Shown here: positions 17,298 through 25,346 of the stretch, in pieces | Position numbering within the stretch: the stretch's first letter is position 1 | Layout: each line of letters begins with the position of its first letter | Assembly (NCBI GenBank): GCA_002692605.1 | Contig: NZLE01000029.1 | Location: forward strand, 4,063-34,860 | Reading direction: 5' to 3' | From: Opitutia bacterium | GTDB taxonomy: Bacteria; Verrucomicrobiota; Verrucomicrobiia; Opitutales; Seribacteraceae | Length of the DNA: 30,798 nt | The notes under the pieces: generated by a model | Told to the model about the DNA's origin: nothing | The model's database searches: none | What the model saw: the letters and a program-made list of their open reading frames with translations, nothing else | Position numbers and translations under genes: made by a program

Positions 17298-18992
17298 GTG
17301 GGCAAGAATTGGCCAGGGCGTGGATTCCGAAACTTGTCCCGGTTTCTTGCTCTTTCGATCATTGTAGGCCTGATCCATCTATCTCATCAGGATTTTCTTC
17401 TTAGGCTGCAGGAAACTGGGCAAGTCATCGAATTTCCCGAAGTCCGAGACCTTCTACCTAGGGCCTTTTCCTTGAACGAAAGCCCAAACGACTCTTCGGA
17501 ACTTTGGGCGCTTGACGAAAATGACAGACGAATTGGTTTAGTTACCCAGACTTCTCCTACCGGTGATTCCGCAGTTGGCTTTTCCGGGTCGACCAATCTT
17601 CTCGTCATATGGGATGAGCAAGATCGCGTCTCCTCCGTCTCCATTCGCTCAAGCGGAGATACAATCGACCACGTAAACGCAATCCTCGAGAAGCCCACTT
17701 TCTTTGAACAGTTTCAGGGCAAATCCAGAGAAGGGCTCGCTCAGCTGGACGATGTGTCGGCAGTCTCGGGAGCCACCCTGACCAGCCTTGCCATCGCGGA
17801 TGCCCTGGCCCTGCGTTTCGGCGGCACGAAAAAAAACAGCCGGTTCCCCAACCCGATTGATATGGAGGAGATCAGGAAACATTTTCCGCAGGCAGTGGGA
17901 TTGACTCCTTCAAAAACCCACCCTTCCATGCTTCAAGTCACGGATGCCAACGGTTCCGTACTTGGAGCGGTCGGAAGAACCTCACCCCATGCCGATCAGA
18001 TCATCGGTTATCAGGGACCGATCGATTCCCTTTTGGCCTTTGATCAAAATGGGGCACTGAAAAGTTTGGAGATCCGTTCGAGTTTCGAGAATCAACCCTA
18101 CGCGGACTACCCGAACGAAGACACCTACTTCGCCTCCCTTTTCACGGGCCGATCGATTCGCCAACTTGCGGACATGAACCTGACCGAGGAAGAAGTCGAA
18201 GGAGTTTCCGGAGCAACCATGTCGAGCATGGCCATGGCCGAAGGGATTGTTGAAGTCGCCCGAAGTTGGGAACGGGAAAGAATTCGGTCCTTGGAGGCTC
18301 AAAAGCCATGGGTACAATGGAAAGCAAGGGATTCGGGTTCCCTTGCCGTGATCCTGTTTGCAGGTTTCGTGGCCTTCGCCAAACGGGGTAAGACAAAATT
18401 CTTTCGCATCAGCCTTCAGATCCTGATCGTCGCTTATCTGGGCTTGGCGAACGGAGACATTCTTTCTCAGGCTCTCTTCGCCGGATGGGCTCAAAACGGC
18501 ATTCCTTGGCAAAGGGCCCCCATCCTCGCAATTCTCAGCATCGCCGCCCTCACCGTGCCCATGACCACCGGAAAAGCCTTCTATTGCCAAAGGCTTTGTC
18601 CACACGGGGCAGCCCAGCAATGGATGCGCAAACTGCGCAAGCGACCGCTTCTTCTGCCAAAGAAAATCGACCGTTCTCTGACAAAGCTTCCCGCGGTCCT
18701 CTTTGCCATGGTCATTCTTCTCGCCTTCACCACCTCGGCTCACACCTTGGCCATGCTCGAACCCTTTGACGCATACGTTTGGCAGGTCGCGGGAGCGGTA
18801 ACGGTTGCTCTTGCCCTAATCAGCCTGATTGCTTCGGCCTTCGTTCCCATGGCCTATTGCCGTTATGGCTGCCCCACCGGAGCAATGCTCAAACTTTTCG
18901 AATTCCAACCCGATGACCAAGGCTGGAACCGGCGGGATTATCTCCGCTTTTCCTTACTCGGCCTTTCCCTCCTCTTGTTCTTTTTCACTTGA
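17298..18992 (+). CDS. NosR-like membrane flavoprotein: two FMN-binding domains and two CX3CP iron-sulfur motifs
   Basis: A 564-residue membrane protein with a GTG start at 17298, eight bases after the oxidoreductase stop. One membrane segment at about 14-29 is followed by two extracytoplasmic FMN-binding domains (about 35-175 and 190-325). Each carries a flavinylation motif: SGATLTS (Thr160) and SGATMSS (Thr307), the type modified by ApbE. About six membrane segments follow (near 347-361, 370-387, 407-423, 464-485, 497-518 and 548-563). Two cysteine motifs, C430QRLC434P and C521RYGC525P, are of the kind found in NosR, NapH and related proteins. No soluble ferredoxin tail is present, so it is shorter than NosR. 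It probably moves electrons across the membrane between quinone or cytoplasmic carriers and periplasmic partners. The adjacent apbE supports flavinylation. Direction and partner are inferred. Confidence 0.9.
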   Translation: MGKNWPGRGFRNLSRFLALSIIVGLIHLSHQDFLLRLQETGQVIEFPEVRDLLPRAFSLNESPNDSSELWALDENDRRIGLVTQTSPTGDSAVGFSGSTNLLVIWDEQDRVSSVSIRSSGDTIDHVNAILEKPTFFEQFQGKSREGLAQLDDVSAVSGATLTSLAIADALALRFGGTKKNSRFPNPIDMEEIRKHFPQAVGLTPSKTHPSMLQVTDANGSVLGAVGRTSPHADQIIGYQGPIDSLLAFDQNGALKSLEIRSSFENQPYADYPNEDTYFASLFTGRSIRQLADMNLTEEEVEGVSGATMSSMAMAEGIVEVARSWERERIRSLEAQKPWVQWKARDSGSLAVILFAGFVAFAKRGKTKFFRISLQILIVAYLGLANGDILSQALFAGWAQNGIPWQRAPILAILSIAALTVPMTTGKAFYCQRLCPHGAAQQWMRKLRKRPLLLPKKIDRSLTKLPAVLFAMVILLAFTTSAHTLAMLEPFDAYVWQVAGAVTVALALISLIASAFVPMAYCRYGCPTGAMLKLFEFQPDDQGWNRRDYLRFSLLGLSLLLFFFT

Positions 18993-20032
18993 GAAACCCT
19001 GTCCCACTTTTTCTCGGGCTCGCCCTTTGCCTTTTCGGTTGCGGAGATTTGGCCACAGAGCCCCAACTTAAGCTCATAGATCTAAAGGGAAAAGCCCTTG
19101 GTACGACTTGGTCTATTAAAATCCTCAGCAAAGAAACCTTCTCCATGAATGAATTGGAAAGCGAAGTGATGCAAAAATTGGAGGCGGCGGACAAACTCTT
19201 TTCTCATTGGCGAGCCGACTCAGCCCTTTTTCAATTCAACGCCACCCTCAAAACCGAACCCCAGAGTCTTCATCCTCAATTGCTCGAACTCATCAAACAT
19301 GCAAAATGGATGCATCGCCAAACCGATGGAGCCTTCGATCCGACCATCGCCCCGCTCGTGAATCTTTGGGGTTTCGGTCCGGTCTCGAGAACGCGAATCG
19401 CAATTCCCACCGAGGAGGAAGTTAGAAGAGCCCTTGGAATGACCGGCCTCGCGCAGTTGAAGCTCTTACCCGACGGAAAATTACAAAAGCAGTTCTCCAC
19501 CCTACAGCTTGATCTTTCCGGTTCCGCAAAAGGGGAAATCATCGACCTTATTTGTGACCTTCTCGATCGTTGGGGATTCAATAATTATTTGGTCGAGATC
19601 GGAGGAGAGATCCGTGCCGAGGGAAAAGGCAGGAAAGGTAAAGGCTGGGTAGTCGGTCTTGAAGATGGACGTACAAAAAATGCAGAGGGTATAGCCTCCG
19701 TACCCTTGCGAAACTATGCTGTGGCCACCTCCGGAAGTTACAGACTTACTAAACCCAATCCTGACTCCAATCGGAGTGCCTCACACTTAATTGACCCAAG
19801 GACGGGTAGACCCGTCGAGCACGACCTTATCGCGGTCAATGCTTTTGCGCCCACTGCGCGAGATGCTGATGCCTGGGCCACAGCTTTAATGATTCTTGGC
19901 CCGGAAGACGGTATGAAAATGGCAGAAAAGATGGATATGGTTGCAAGATTTTGTGTATTAGAGGGTGATGAGGTCCAGATATTAAAGAGTACGGCTTACG
20001 ACCGCATTTTTACGAAACTCACTCCCAACTAA
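18989..20032 (+). CDS. apbE: FAD:protein FMN transferase, lipoprotein
   Basis: A 347-residue ApbE protein. It attaches FMN from FAD to a Thr or Ser in target motifs such as those of the preceding gene product. The start is a TTG at 18989 that overlaps the previous stop by four bases (TTGA), indicating translational coupling. This start gives a lipoprotein signal with lipobox L15-F-G-C18. Family blocks are all present: GTTWSIKI, TDGAFDPTIAPLVNLWGFG, LDLSGSAKGEIID, LVEIGGEIRAEG, YAVATSGSY and SHLIDPRTGRPVEHD followed by the ARDADAWATALMILG segment with the Mg-site residues. Length is normal. Membrane anchoring would place it on the periplasmic side, next to the FMN domains it should modify. The 3' end and the two following genes are richer in A+T than the rest of the cluster. 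Confidence 0.95.
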   Translation: MRNPVPLFLGLALCLFGCGDLATEPQLKLIDLKGKALGTTWSIKILSKETFSMNELESEVMQKLEAADKLFSHWRADSALFQFNATLKTEPQSLHPQLLELIKHAKWMHRQTDGAFDPTIAPLVNLWGFGPVSRTRIAIPTEEEVRRALGMTGLAQLKLLPDGKLQKQFSTLQLDLSGSAKGEIIDLICDLLDRWGFNNYLVEIGGEIRAEGKGRKGKGWVVGLEDGRTKNAEGIASVPLRNYAVATSGSYRLTKPNPDSNRSASHLIDPRTGRPVEHDLIAVNAFAPTARDADAWATALMILGPEDGMKMAEKMDMVARFCVLEGDEVQILKSTAYDRIFTKLTPN

Positions 20033-20042
20033 ACGTCATCTT

Positions 20043-20767
20043 ATGAAAATTTTGCTCCTGCTCCTTGCCTCATTTTCACTATTTGCAAATGCGTCAACCG
20101 ATAAAAAAAGGTAAACATTGCGGCCAAACTTCGTGAGTCATCTCCTGAAGGCAATGTACTTTCCGCTCCTATTATTTCCACGCTGACGGGCGCAAAGGTG
20201 GTAATCAAAGTGGAACAAGAGCGAGCTGTAGGCGAAAAACAAGGCTTTCGCATGGCGGTGCAACCATCCGAATCTGCAAATGGCATTCTATTGGAGGGGT
20301 ATGCCGTTTATGGGATATACGACCCAAATGAGATTTATAAACAAACGGAAATCTCTGGCTTATTTTCGAATAAAGCAAAATTACCTACCGAGGATACACA
20401 ACCCGAATGGGCAAGAAAACTAGAACTAAGCGGAAGCTTTCGCATCAACGGAAAGGCTTATGGAGCATTCTCAGGATCCGACGTCAGCTTTTGGTTAGAG
20501 GAGGGAAAAGGAGCATCCGGTTACAGACTACTTAAATTGGATCTCAGTAAATCACAGCCTCGCGCTCTTCTCGAAAAAGACGGTAAGCAAGCATGGCTAG
20601 GGCTACGCGCCGGTGAAAGTTCTTCACCCAGAAATCTTGAGCAACCCCTAAAAGAAGGCGGCACTCTGTTTATCAAGGAAGTTAAGTCAGGAGAAAAGAT
20701 CACCATACCCGTTATCGGATTGGACGGTAAAAAGTACGACTTCGAAATGCTTGTTACTTCAAACTAA
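20043..20767 (+). CDS. Exported protein of unknown function, secretin-like segment, interrupted by a -1 frameshift
   Basis: An ATG at 20043, ten bases after apbE, starts a clear signal peptide (MKILLLLLASFSLFANA). This frame stops at 20112. Codon-like sequence resumes in the -1 frame from about 20105 and runs to the stop at 20765-20767, about 220 residues. The break lies in seven consecutive A (20103-20109); an eighth A would join both parts into one open protein of about 241 residues. An ATG at 20198 could start a shorter 189-residue product but would lose the signal peptide. The early segment (GNVLSAPIISTLTGAKVVIKVEQE) resembles a motif of secretin-type domains that reads like 'LSAPxVxTxxGxxA'. 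No other domain is recognised. The break may be a sequencing indel, a real mutation or transcript slippage. Low G+C suggests a different history from its neighbours. Confidence 0.7.
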
Positions 20768-20827
20768 TTTTACTGCCTGAAATTTATAAGGCTTGATTGG
20801 ATAATATTAATCGAAAATCCTTTTAAA

Positions 20828-21739
20828 ATGAATCGCCTACTTAATTTCCCTCTTCTCCTTTTAGTCTTTTCATTTAGTTCATGTATTGAATTTGAACGGG
20901 AAAAACTGACTTACGTCCATGATGAAGAAAAAGATGAACTAAGAGTAACCCTTAGGTACGAGGGTATATTTGGGAATTTCGCTAAGGGGAAGAATTCTCA
21001 GAACGGACCGGATGACGTCACGACCAAGGACAGCCTGAATCAAAAACAAATTGAACAATTGGAATCCGTTCTCGAGCAGGAAAGAGCCTTTTTCTTCAGC
21101 AACTGGATTTTCGAATACGACAAAAGGGGGCTTTCCGAGATGCTCAAACAAGAACCGAACAAGTTGAGCTCCGAAGAAAGTCCTTTCGGACTACCCGAAA
21201 AGGATTTGATCGAAGCCCTCATCAAAAACGTTGAGGTTCGGAACCTTGGTTTTTATCTCGACGAAAAAAGTAGACTCTGCGGCGCTCAGACCTTGAGGCT
21301 ATCGAATGCGTCTCAGGTGATTGCGAAGGCGAACGCAGTACTTGGCCGCCAATTGCATGCCCGCATTCCGGAAATGACCAAGTACTCGAAGCGAACTCTC
21401 AGCTTAATCGAAAGAAAGTTAAAAAGGAAATTCCCATTCATCCGAATGGAGGGCAATCTCGTCACAGTCGCCCTCATACTCGACCAGGAAGACCAAAGAA
21501 AATTCGCGAAGGACACGCTCAAGAAGATGCCGGACGGCGTGCGCATCGAATACCAGAAGCAAGCCTTGCTACTCAAATGCGGCGGAGCAAAGGAAGAGCA
21601 GAGCAAGATTGGGATGAAGTGTTTCGAAGGCTATGCGCCCAATGCCCAAAAGTACCTGGAAGAAAATCACAAAGGCCTTTTACTGGGATCGGAACAGATA
21701 ACTGAGAAAATGCAAAGTTTCATCGCAGGCCTGAATTAA
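20828..21739 (+). CDS. Lipoprotein of unknown function
   Basis: A 303-residue protein with a lipoprotein signal: a hydrophobic stretch at residues 4-16 and lipobox F16-S-S-C19. The mature part is hydrophilic, rich in Lys and Glu, and predicted mostly helical. Residues about 70-100 (QKQIEQLESVLEQERAFFF) may form a short coiled coil. No family is recognised. Three later Cys residues (in LCGAQ, KCGGAKE and KCFEG) are present but form no known cofactor motif. The gene lies 60 bases after the frameshifted exported protein and 60 bases before a sulfatase start. Its orientation and position suggest the same transcription unit. Its A+T content is higher at the 5' end than in the sulfatase genes. A structural or accessory role at the envelope is possible but not supported by a motif. 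Confidence 0.8.
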   Translation: MNRLLNFPLLLLVFSFSSCIEFEREKLTYVHDEEKDELRVTLRYEGIFGNFAKGKNSQNGPDDVTTKDSLNQKQIEQLESVLEQERAFFFSNWIFEYDKRGLSEMLKQEPNKLSSEESPFGLPEKDLIEALIKNVEVRNLGFYLDEKSRLCGAQTLRLSNASQVIAKANAVLGRQLHARIPEMTKYSKRTLSLIERKLKRKFPFIRMEGNLVTVALILDQEDQRKFAKDTLKKMPDGVRIEYQKQALLLKCGGAKEEQSKIGMKCFEGYAPNAQKYLEENHKGLLLGSEQITEKMQSFIAGLN

Positions 21740-21750
21740 ACCCTAGTCAG

Positions 21751-21775
21751 GCAAGCAATCGACTTGCAAGCAATC
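21751..21775. repeat. Short direct repeat upstream of a sulfatase gene
   Basis: The decamer GCAAGCAATC occurs at 21751-21760 and again at 21766-21775, a 15-base period, just before the sulfatase ATG at 21800. It could be a regulator half-site pair or chance. No copy was noticed upstream of the other sulfatase genes. Confidence 0.3.
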
Positions 21776-21799
21776 CCACCCCCCAACTACAATCCTCAA

Positions 21800-23878
21800 A
21801 TGAAGAATTTTTGGTTGCTCCCGGCTCTTCCTCTCCTGGTCTGCGGACAATTCCCAGACCGTCCCAACGTCATCCTGTTCATGGCCGATGACATGGGCAT
21901 GGGCGACAGTTCCGCCTATCAGTTTCTAACTAAGAATTCCGACGCCCAGCAGATCCTGACTCCGGCCATGCAGAGGCTCGCGAACATGGGCATGCTTTTC
22001 ACCGATGCTCACACTCCATCCTCTCGTTGCACGCCCACCCGATACGGATTACTCACCGGACGCTACCCATGGCGCGACAGAATGAAACATTGGGTGCTCT
22101 TTGGGGTGCAGGGAGATCCCCTGATTGAAAAGGACCGCCCCACCCTCGCCACACTCTTCCGCTCCTGCGGGTATGCAACTGCCATGGTAGGCAAATGGCA
22201 TCTTGGCCTGAGATACACCCGACAAGATGGACGACCGGCCGCTGGATGGGAAGATGCTGACCTGACTAAAGATGTTTTCGACGGGCCTTGTGACCATGGC
22301 TTTGATTATGCGCGTTTCACCTCACGCTCGCACGGTACGTCCGGCCCTGATGCTGGCACGACCGGACTGCGAGCCGGTAAAAACAAAAAAGGGGACCGTA
22401 ATACACCCAGCCAGTCAATTGGCCCTGGCCACATTCATAACCGTCGAGTCATCGGTGCCACGGGACAAGGAAAGCAATTAATCAAAAAGGGACAGAGTGC
22501 CTATGATTTGCACTCTCTGGGAAGTCGTCACTCCGACCATGCGATGGAATTCTTGAACCAGCACTTGCGGAATCAGGAAACTTCCTTTGACCCCTTCTTT
22601 CTCTATTACCCAAGTAATTCAAATCATGGGCCGTACACCGTCGATCGGAAAATCGGTGATAAGGAAGTCAAGGGGGCCGGAAGAATGGTTTCGGGAGACC
22701 CTGCTTCGGTCCGTCTAGATTATATTTATGAGAACGACATCGCCCTCGGACGGTTGCTGGACTTTCTCGAGAGAACCAGAGATCCTCGCAGACCCAGCAA
22801 GAAACTTCTCGATAACACTTTGGTGATCTTCACGTCGGACAATGGAGCGGAAGTCCCTTCGAAAACGGCAACGGGACCATTCCGGAGCAATAAGGGCAGT
22901 TGCTACGAAGGCGGGCACCGCGTTCCATTCATCCTTTCCTGGCCAAATGGTGAAATCGGAAACGGAAACGCCGGCAATCCCGGAAAAGTGAGTGATCAAT
23001 TGATCGGACTTCAGGATCTGTTCGCCACCTTTTCCAGCATCCTCAAGGTTAACCTTCCCGACTTGAGGGAAGGAGATAAGGGAGCCGAAGACAGTTTCGA
23101 CCTGACCCCCGCATTGCATGGGAAACCCTTGCCCATGCGCCCCATGTTCTACAACGATCACAAGGAAGGTGAAAACGGAGCCGCATGCGCCATGCGTATC
23201 GATAACCCCGCAGTCGACCGTAAGATCGTACCGGGCAAATGGAAAATATTCTTCGATGATTCGCTTTTGCGAGAGGGCCGGGCCCAAGCCACGCAATTGT
23301 TCGAATTAAGCTCCGATCCGATGGAAACCAAAAATCGCTTGCCCGACGAAAATCTGAAACCCTTGGTCAGACGATTGGTTTCCACGGCCCTGCTCCACCG
23401 CAACGCAGGCGGACACCGTTTTGTTTCCATCGCGCCCAAAACACGAATCCGCCTGGATTGGCGAAAGCCTTTGCCCGTTCCCTCCCCCTTGACTTTTTTC
23501 CTTTCCACCAAAGGAGGAGAAAGCGTGAGGGATCATGAAGGTTTGGGGGTCAATGGTCAGGATTCTTCCCAAGTCGAACCCGGTGAAGGTTTGGCCATCC
23601 GATTTCAATCCGACGTTTTGATCGAATCGGTAGGTTTGACCGCAGGAGAAAAGGGAGGTTGCGGGGGGTTCTTCCGAGTTGGTAAGAATTCCCCTCTGGC
23701 CATTTATTGCACGGATGCGGACAATGACGCCAAAGATCAGCAAGGCATCATCAGCGATCTTGGTATTCTCAAAAAAGGGGATCGGCTGATACTTGATCCA
23801 AACCCCCACTTTGGAGTCGAATCCGCAGGTAGTTGGAAATTGCAGTCCATGGTTGTGCGCCCCTTCCCCGAAAAATAG
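21800..23878 (+). CDS. Secreted sulfatase, arylsulfatase-like, with C-terminal beta domain
   Basis: A 692-residue sulfatase from the ATG at 21800, chosen because MKNFWLLPALPLLVCG starts a signal peptide. A TTG at 21764 in frame adds 12 residues without signal character. Metal-site aspartates are in MADDMGMGD. The catalytic motif C77-T-P-T-R81 is canonical. GKWHLG, TSDNGAE and EGGHRVPF complete the signature. The core ends near residue 540. Residues about 545-692 form an additional domain (KTRIRLDWRKPLPVPSP onward) of beta character with no family recognised; it may help bind the substrate. Length exceeds the usual 450-550 residues because of this tail and of a Gly/Lys-rich insert near residues 180-225. 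The gene is followed after 25 bases by another sulfatase. The three sulfatases in a row suggest a substrate with several sulfate positions. Confidence 0.94.
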   Translation: MKNFWLLPALPLLVCGQFPDRPNVILFMADDMGMGDSSAYQFLTKNSDAQQILTPAMQRLANMGMLFTDAHTPSSRCTPTRYGLLTGRYPWRDRMKHWVLFGVQGDPLIEKDRPTLATLFRSCGYATAMVGKWHLGLRYTRQDGRPAAGWEDADLTKDVFDGPCDHGFDYARFTSRSHGTSGPDAGTTGLRAGKNKKGDRNTPSQSIGPGHIHNRRVIGATGQGKQLIKKGQSAYDLHSLGSRHSDHAMEFLNQHLRNQETSFDPFFLYYPSNSNHGPYTVDRKIGDKEVKGAGRMVSGDPASVRLDYIYENDIALGRLLDFLERTRDPRRPSKKLLDNTLVIFTSDNGAEVPSKTATGPFRSNKGSCYEGGHRVPFILSWPNGEIGNGNAGNPGKVSDQLIGLQDLFATFSSILKVNLPDLREGDKGAEDSFDLTPALHGKPLPMRPMFYNDHKEGENGAACAMRIDNPAVDRKIVPGKWKIFFDDSLLREGRAQATQLFELSSDPMETKNRLPDENLKPLVRRLVSTALLHRNAGGHRFVSIAPKTRIRLDWRKPLPVPSPLTFFLSTKGGESVRDHEGLGVNGQDSSQVEPGEGLAIRFQSDVLIESVGLTAGEKGGCGGFFRVGKNSPLAIYCTDADNDAKDQQGIISDLGILKKGDRLILDPNPHFGVESAGSWKLQSMVVRPFPEK

Positions 23879-23903
23879 AAAACGAACCGTTTCCAAAGCG
23901 ATT

Positions 23904-25346
23904 ATGAAACTCCTTCCCTTCTTCCTCGCAATCCTGGCTCCTCATCTGCTCTCAGGTGAAATCGATCTCCGCAAGCCCAACGTTGTCATCATATTCATCG
24001 ACGACATGGGCTATGGAGACGTGGGCTTTAACGGGGCAACCGGGCCCAAAACTCCAAACCTCGACAACATGGCGGACGAAGGGATGGTGTTTTCGGACTT
24101 TTACGTCGGATGCGCCGTTTGCTCCGGATCGAGAACGGCCCTACTGACCGGGGCTCATTATCAACGGTTGAGCATGAATGCAGTCCTGTTTCCGCAGAGC
24201 TCCCACGGCCTTCATCCTTCCGAGCAGACCATAGCGGACATGCTCAAGGCCGAGGGCTATGCGACTGCATGCGTAGGCAAGTGGCATCTCGGGCACCTGC
24301 CTCCCTGCCTCCCGACTTACCAAGGCTTTGAAAGTTATTATGGGGTGCCTTACAGCAATGATATGTGGATCGACCCGGCCAACCAACTATCCGCAAACTT
24401 AACTCTTCGGGAGGGACTCACGCGAGAGGAGGTCGAGGCTGGTCACAAAAAAAGAAACTGGGTTCCGCTGATGCGGGGAGAAGAAGTGATTGAATATCCG
24501 GCCAACCAAAAGACCCTGACCAAGCGATACACCGAGGAATCGATCAAATTCATCAAGCAAAACAAGGACAGCCCTTTTTTCCTTTATCTTCCGCACACCA
24601 TGGTCCATTTGCCTTTGGCGGTTTCCCAAGCATTCGAAAACCGAACCGATCGCTTGATTTGGGATGCCATTGAGGAAGTGGACTGGTCGGTCGGAGAAGT
24701 CCTCAAATCCCTTAAGTCTCTCCGTATTGATCACAACACCCTGGTTATCTTCACCAGCGACAATGGAGCTGCAGTGGGAACCTCCCTACCCTTGCGGGCA
24801 AAGAAGGGGAGCGTCTATGACGGGGGCATCCGCGAGCCCACGGTGATGTGGTGGCCCGGTCGGATTCCCGCAGGCAAGATCTGTGGGGAAGTGGCCGCCA
24901 CCATTGACCTACTTCCTACCCTGGCCAAACTGTGCGGAGGAAAACTGAGCGGTCGGAAAATCGACGGCAAGGACATTTGGCCGCTCATGTCCGGTCAGTC
25001 CAAGGCAAAAAGCCCCCACGAAAATTACGTTCTGATGCACGGGCCCGGCGCGGTGAGAAGCGGAAAATGGAAATTTTACCCTTGGCAGGAAGGCAGAGGT
25101 GGAAAGCGTCATGATCGAGCGAAGAACCCCTCTCCCGATCCCGTTCAACTGTACGACACGCAAGCGGATATAGGGGAAACCAAGAACCTCGCCATAAAGC
25201 ATCCCGCTATCGTACGAAGGATGCAAGCCGCCTACGATGCGCATGTGTCTGAGATCAAGGCAAGCAAGCGCCCCAATCAGGAAATGAAGCGGTCCACAAG
25301 CAAACCGTCCGCCGACCGGCCGAATACCCCAAAGAAGAAAAAATGA
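23904..25346 (+). CDS. Secreted sulfatase with atypical C-S-G-S-R catalytic motif
   Basis: A 480-residue sulfatase from the ATG at 23904, set by the signal peptide MKLLPFFLAILAPHLLSG. The frame is open further upstream inside the previous gene, but that stretch is out of register with any family. Metal-site aspartates are in FIDDMGYGD. The catalytic region reads VGCAVC73-S-G-S-R77-TALLTG, so Gly replaces the usual Pro or Ala at the third position. GKWHLGH, TSDNGAAVG and DGGIREPT are normal, which argues for a working enzyme. The C-terminus after about residue 445 is a basic, Lys/Ser/Pro-rich tail ending PKKKK, perhaps binding anionic glycans. The stop overlaps the next gene's start by four bases (ATGA), so the two are translationally coupled. 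Confidence 0.93.
   Translation: MKLLPFFLAILAPHLLSGEIDLRKPNVVIIFIDDMGYGDVGFNGATGPKTPNLDNMADEGMVFSDFYVGCAVCSGSRTALLTGAHYQRLSMNAVLFPQSSHGLHPSEQTIADMLKAEGYATACVGKWHLGHLPPCLPTYQGFESYYGVPYSNDMWIDPANQLSANLTLREGLTREEVEAGHKKRNWVPLMRGEEVIEYPANQKTLTKRYTEESIKFIKQNKDSPFFLYLPHTMVHLPLAVSQAFENRTDRLIWDAIEEVDWSVGEVLKSLKSLRIDHNTLVIFTSDNGAAVGTSLPLRAKKGSVYDGGIREPTVMWWPGRIPAGKICGEVAATIDLLPTLAKLCGGKLSGRKIDGKDIWPLMSGQSKAKSPHENYVLMHGPGAVRSGKWKFYPWQEGRGGKRHDRAKNPSPDPVQLYDTQADIGETKNLAIKHPAIVRRMQAAYDAHVSEIKASKRPNQEMKRSTSKPSADRPNTPKKKK

Noticed and set aside
17982..18743. Minus-strand open frame of 253 codons opposite the NosR-like gene
   Set aside because: It has no domain, while the plus-strand frame carries the FMN and cysteine motifs.
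20103..20111. Programmed -1 ribosomal frameshift site of dnaX type (A AAA AAG)
   Set aside because: The zero-frame codons here are AAA AAA AGG, so the heptamer is not in the required phase. Slippage on A7 or an indel fits better, though ribosomal shifting is not excluded.
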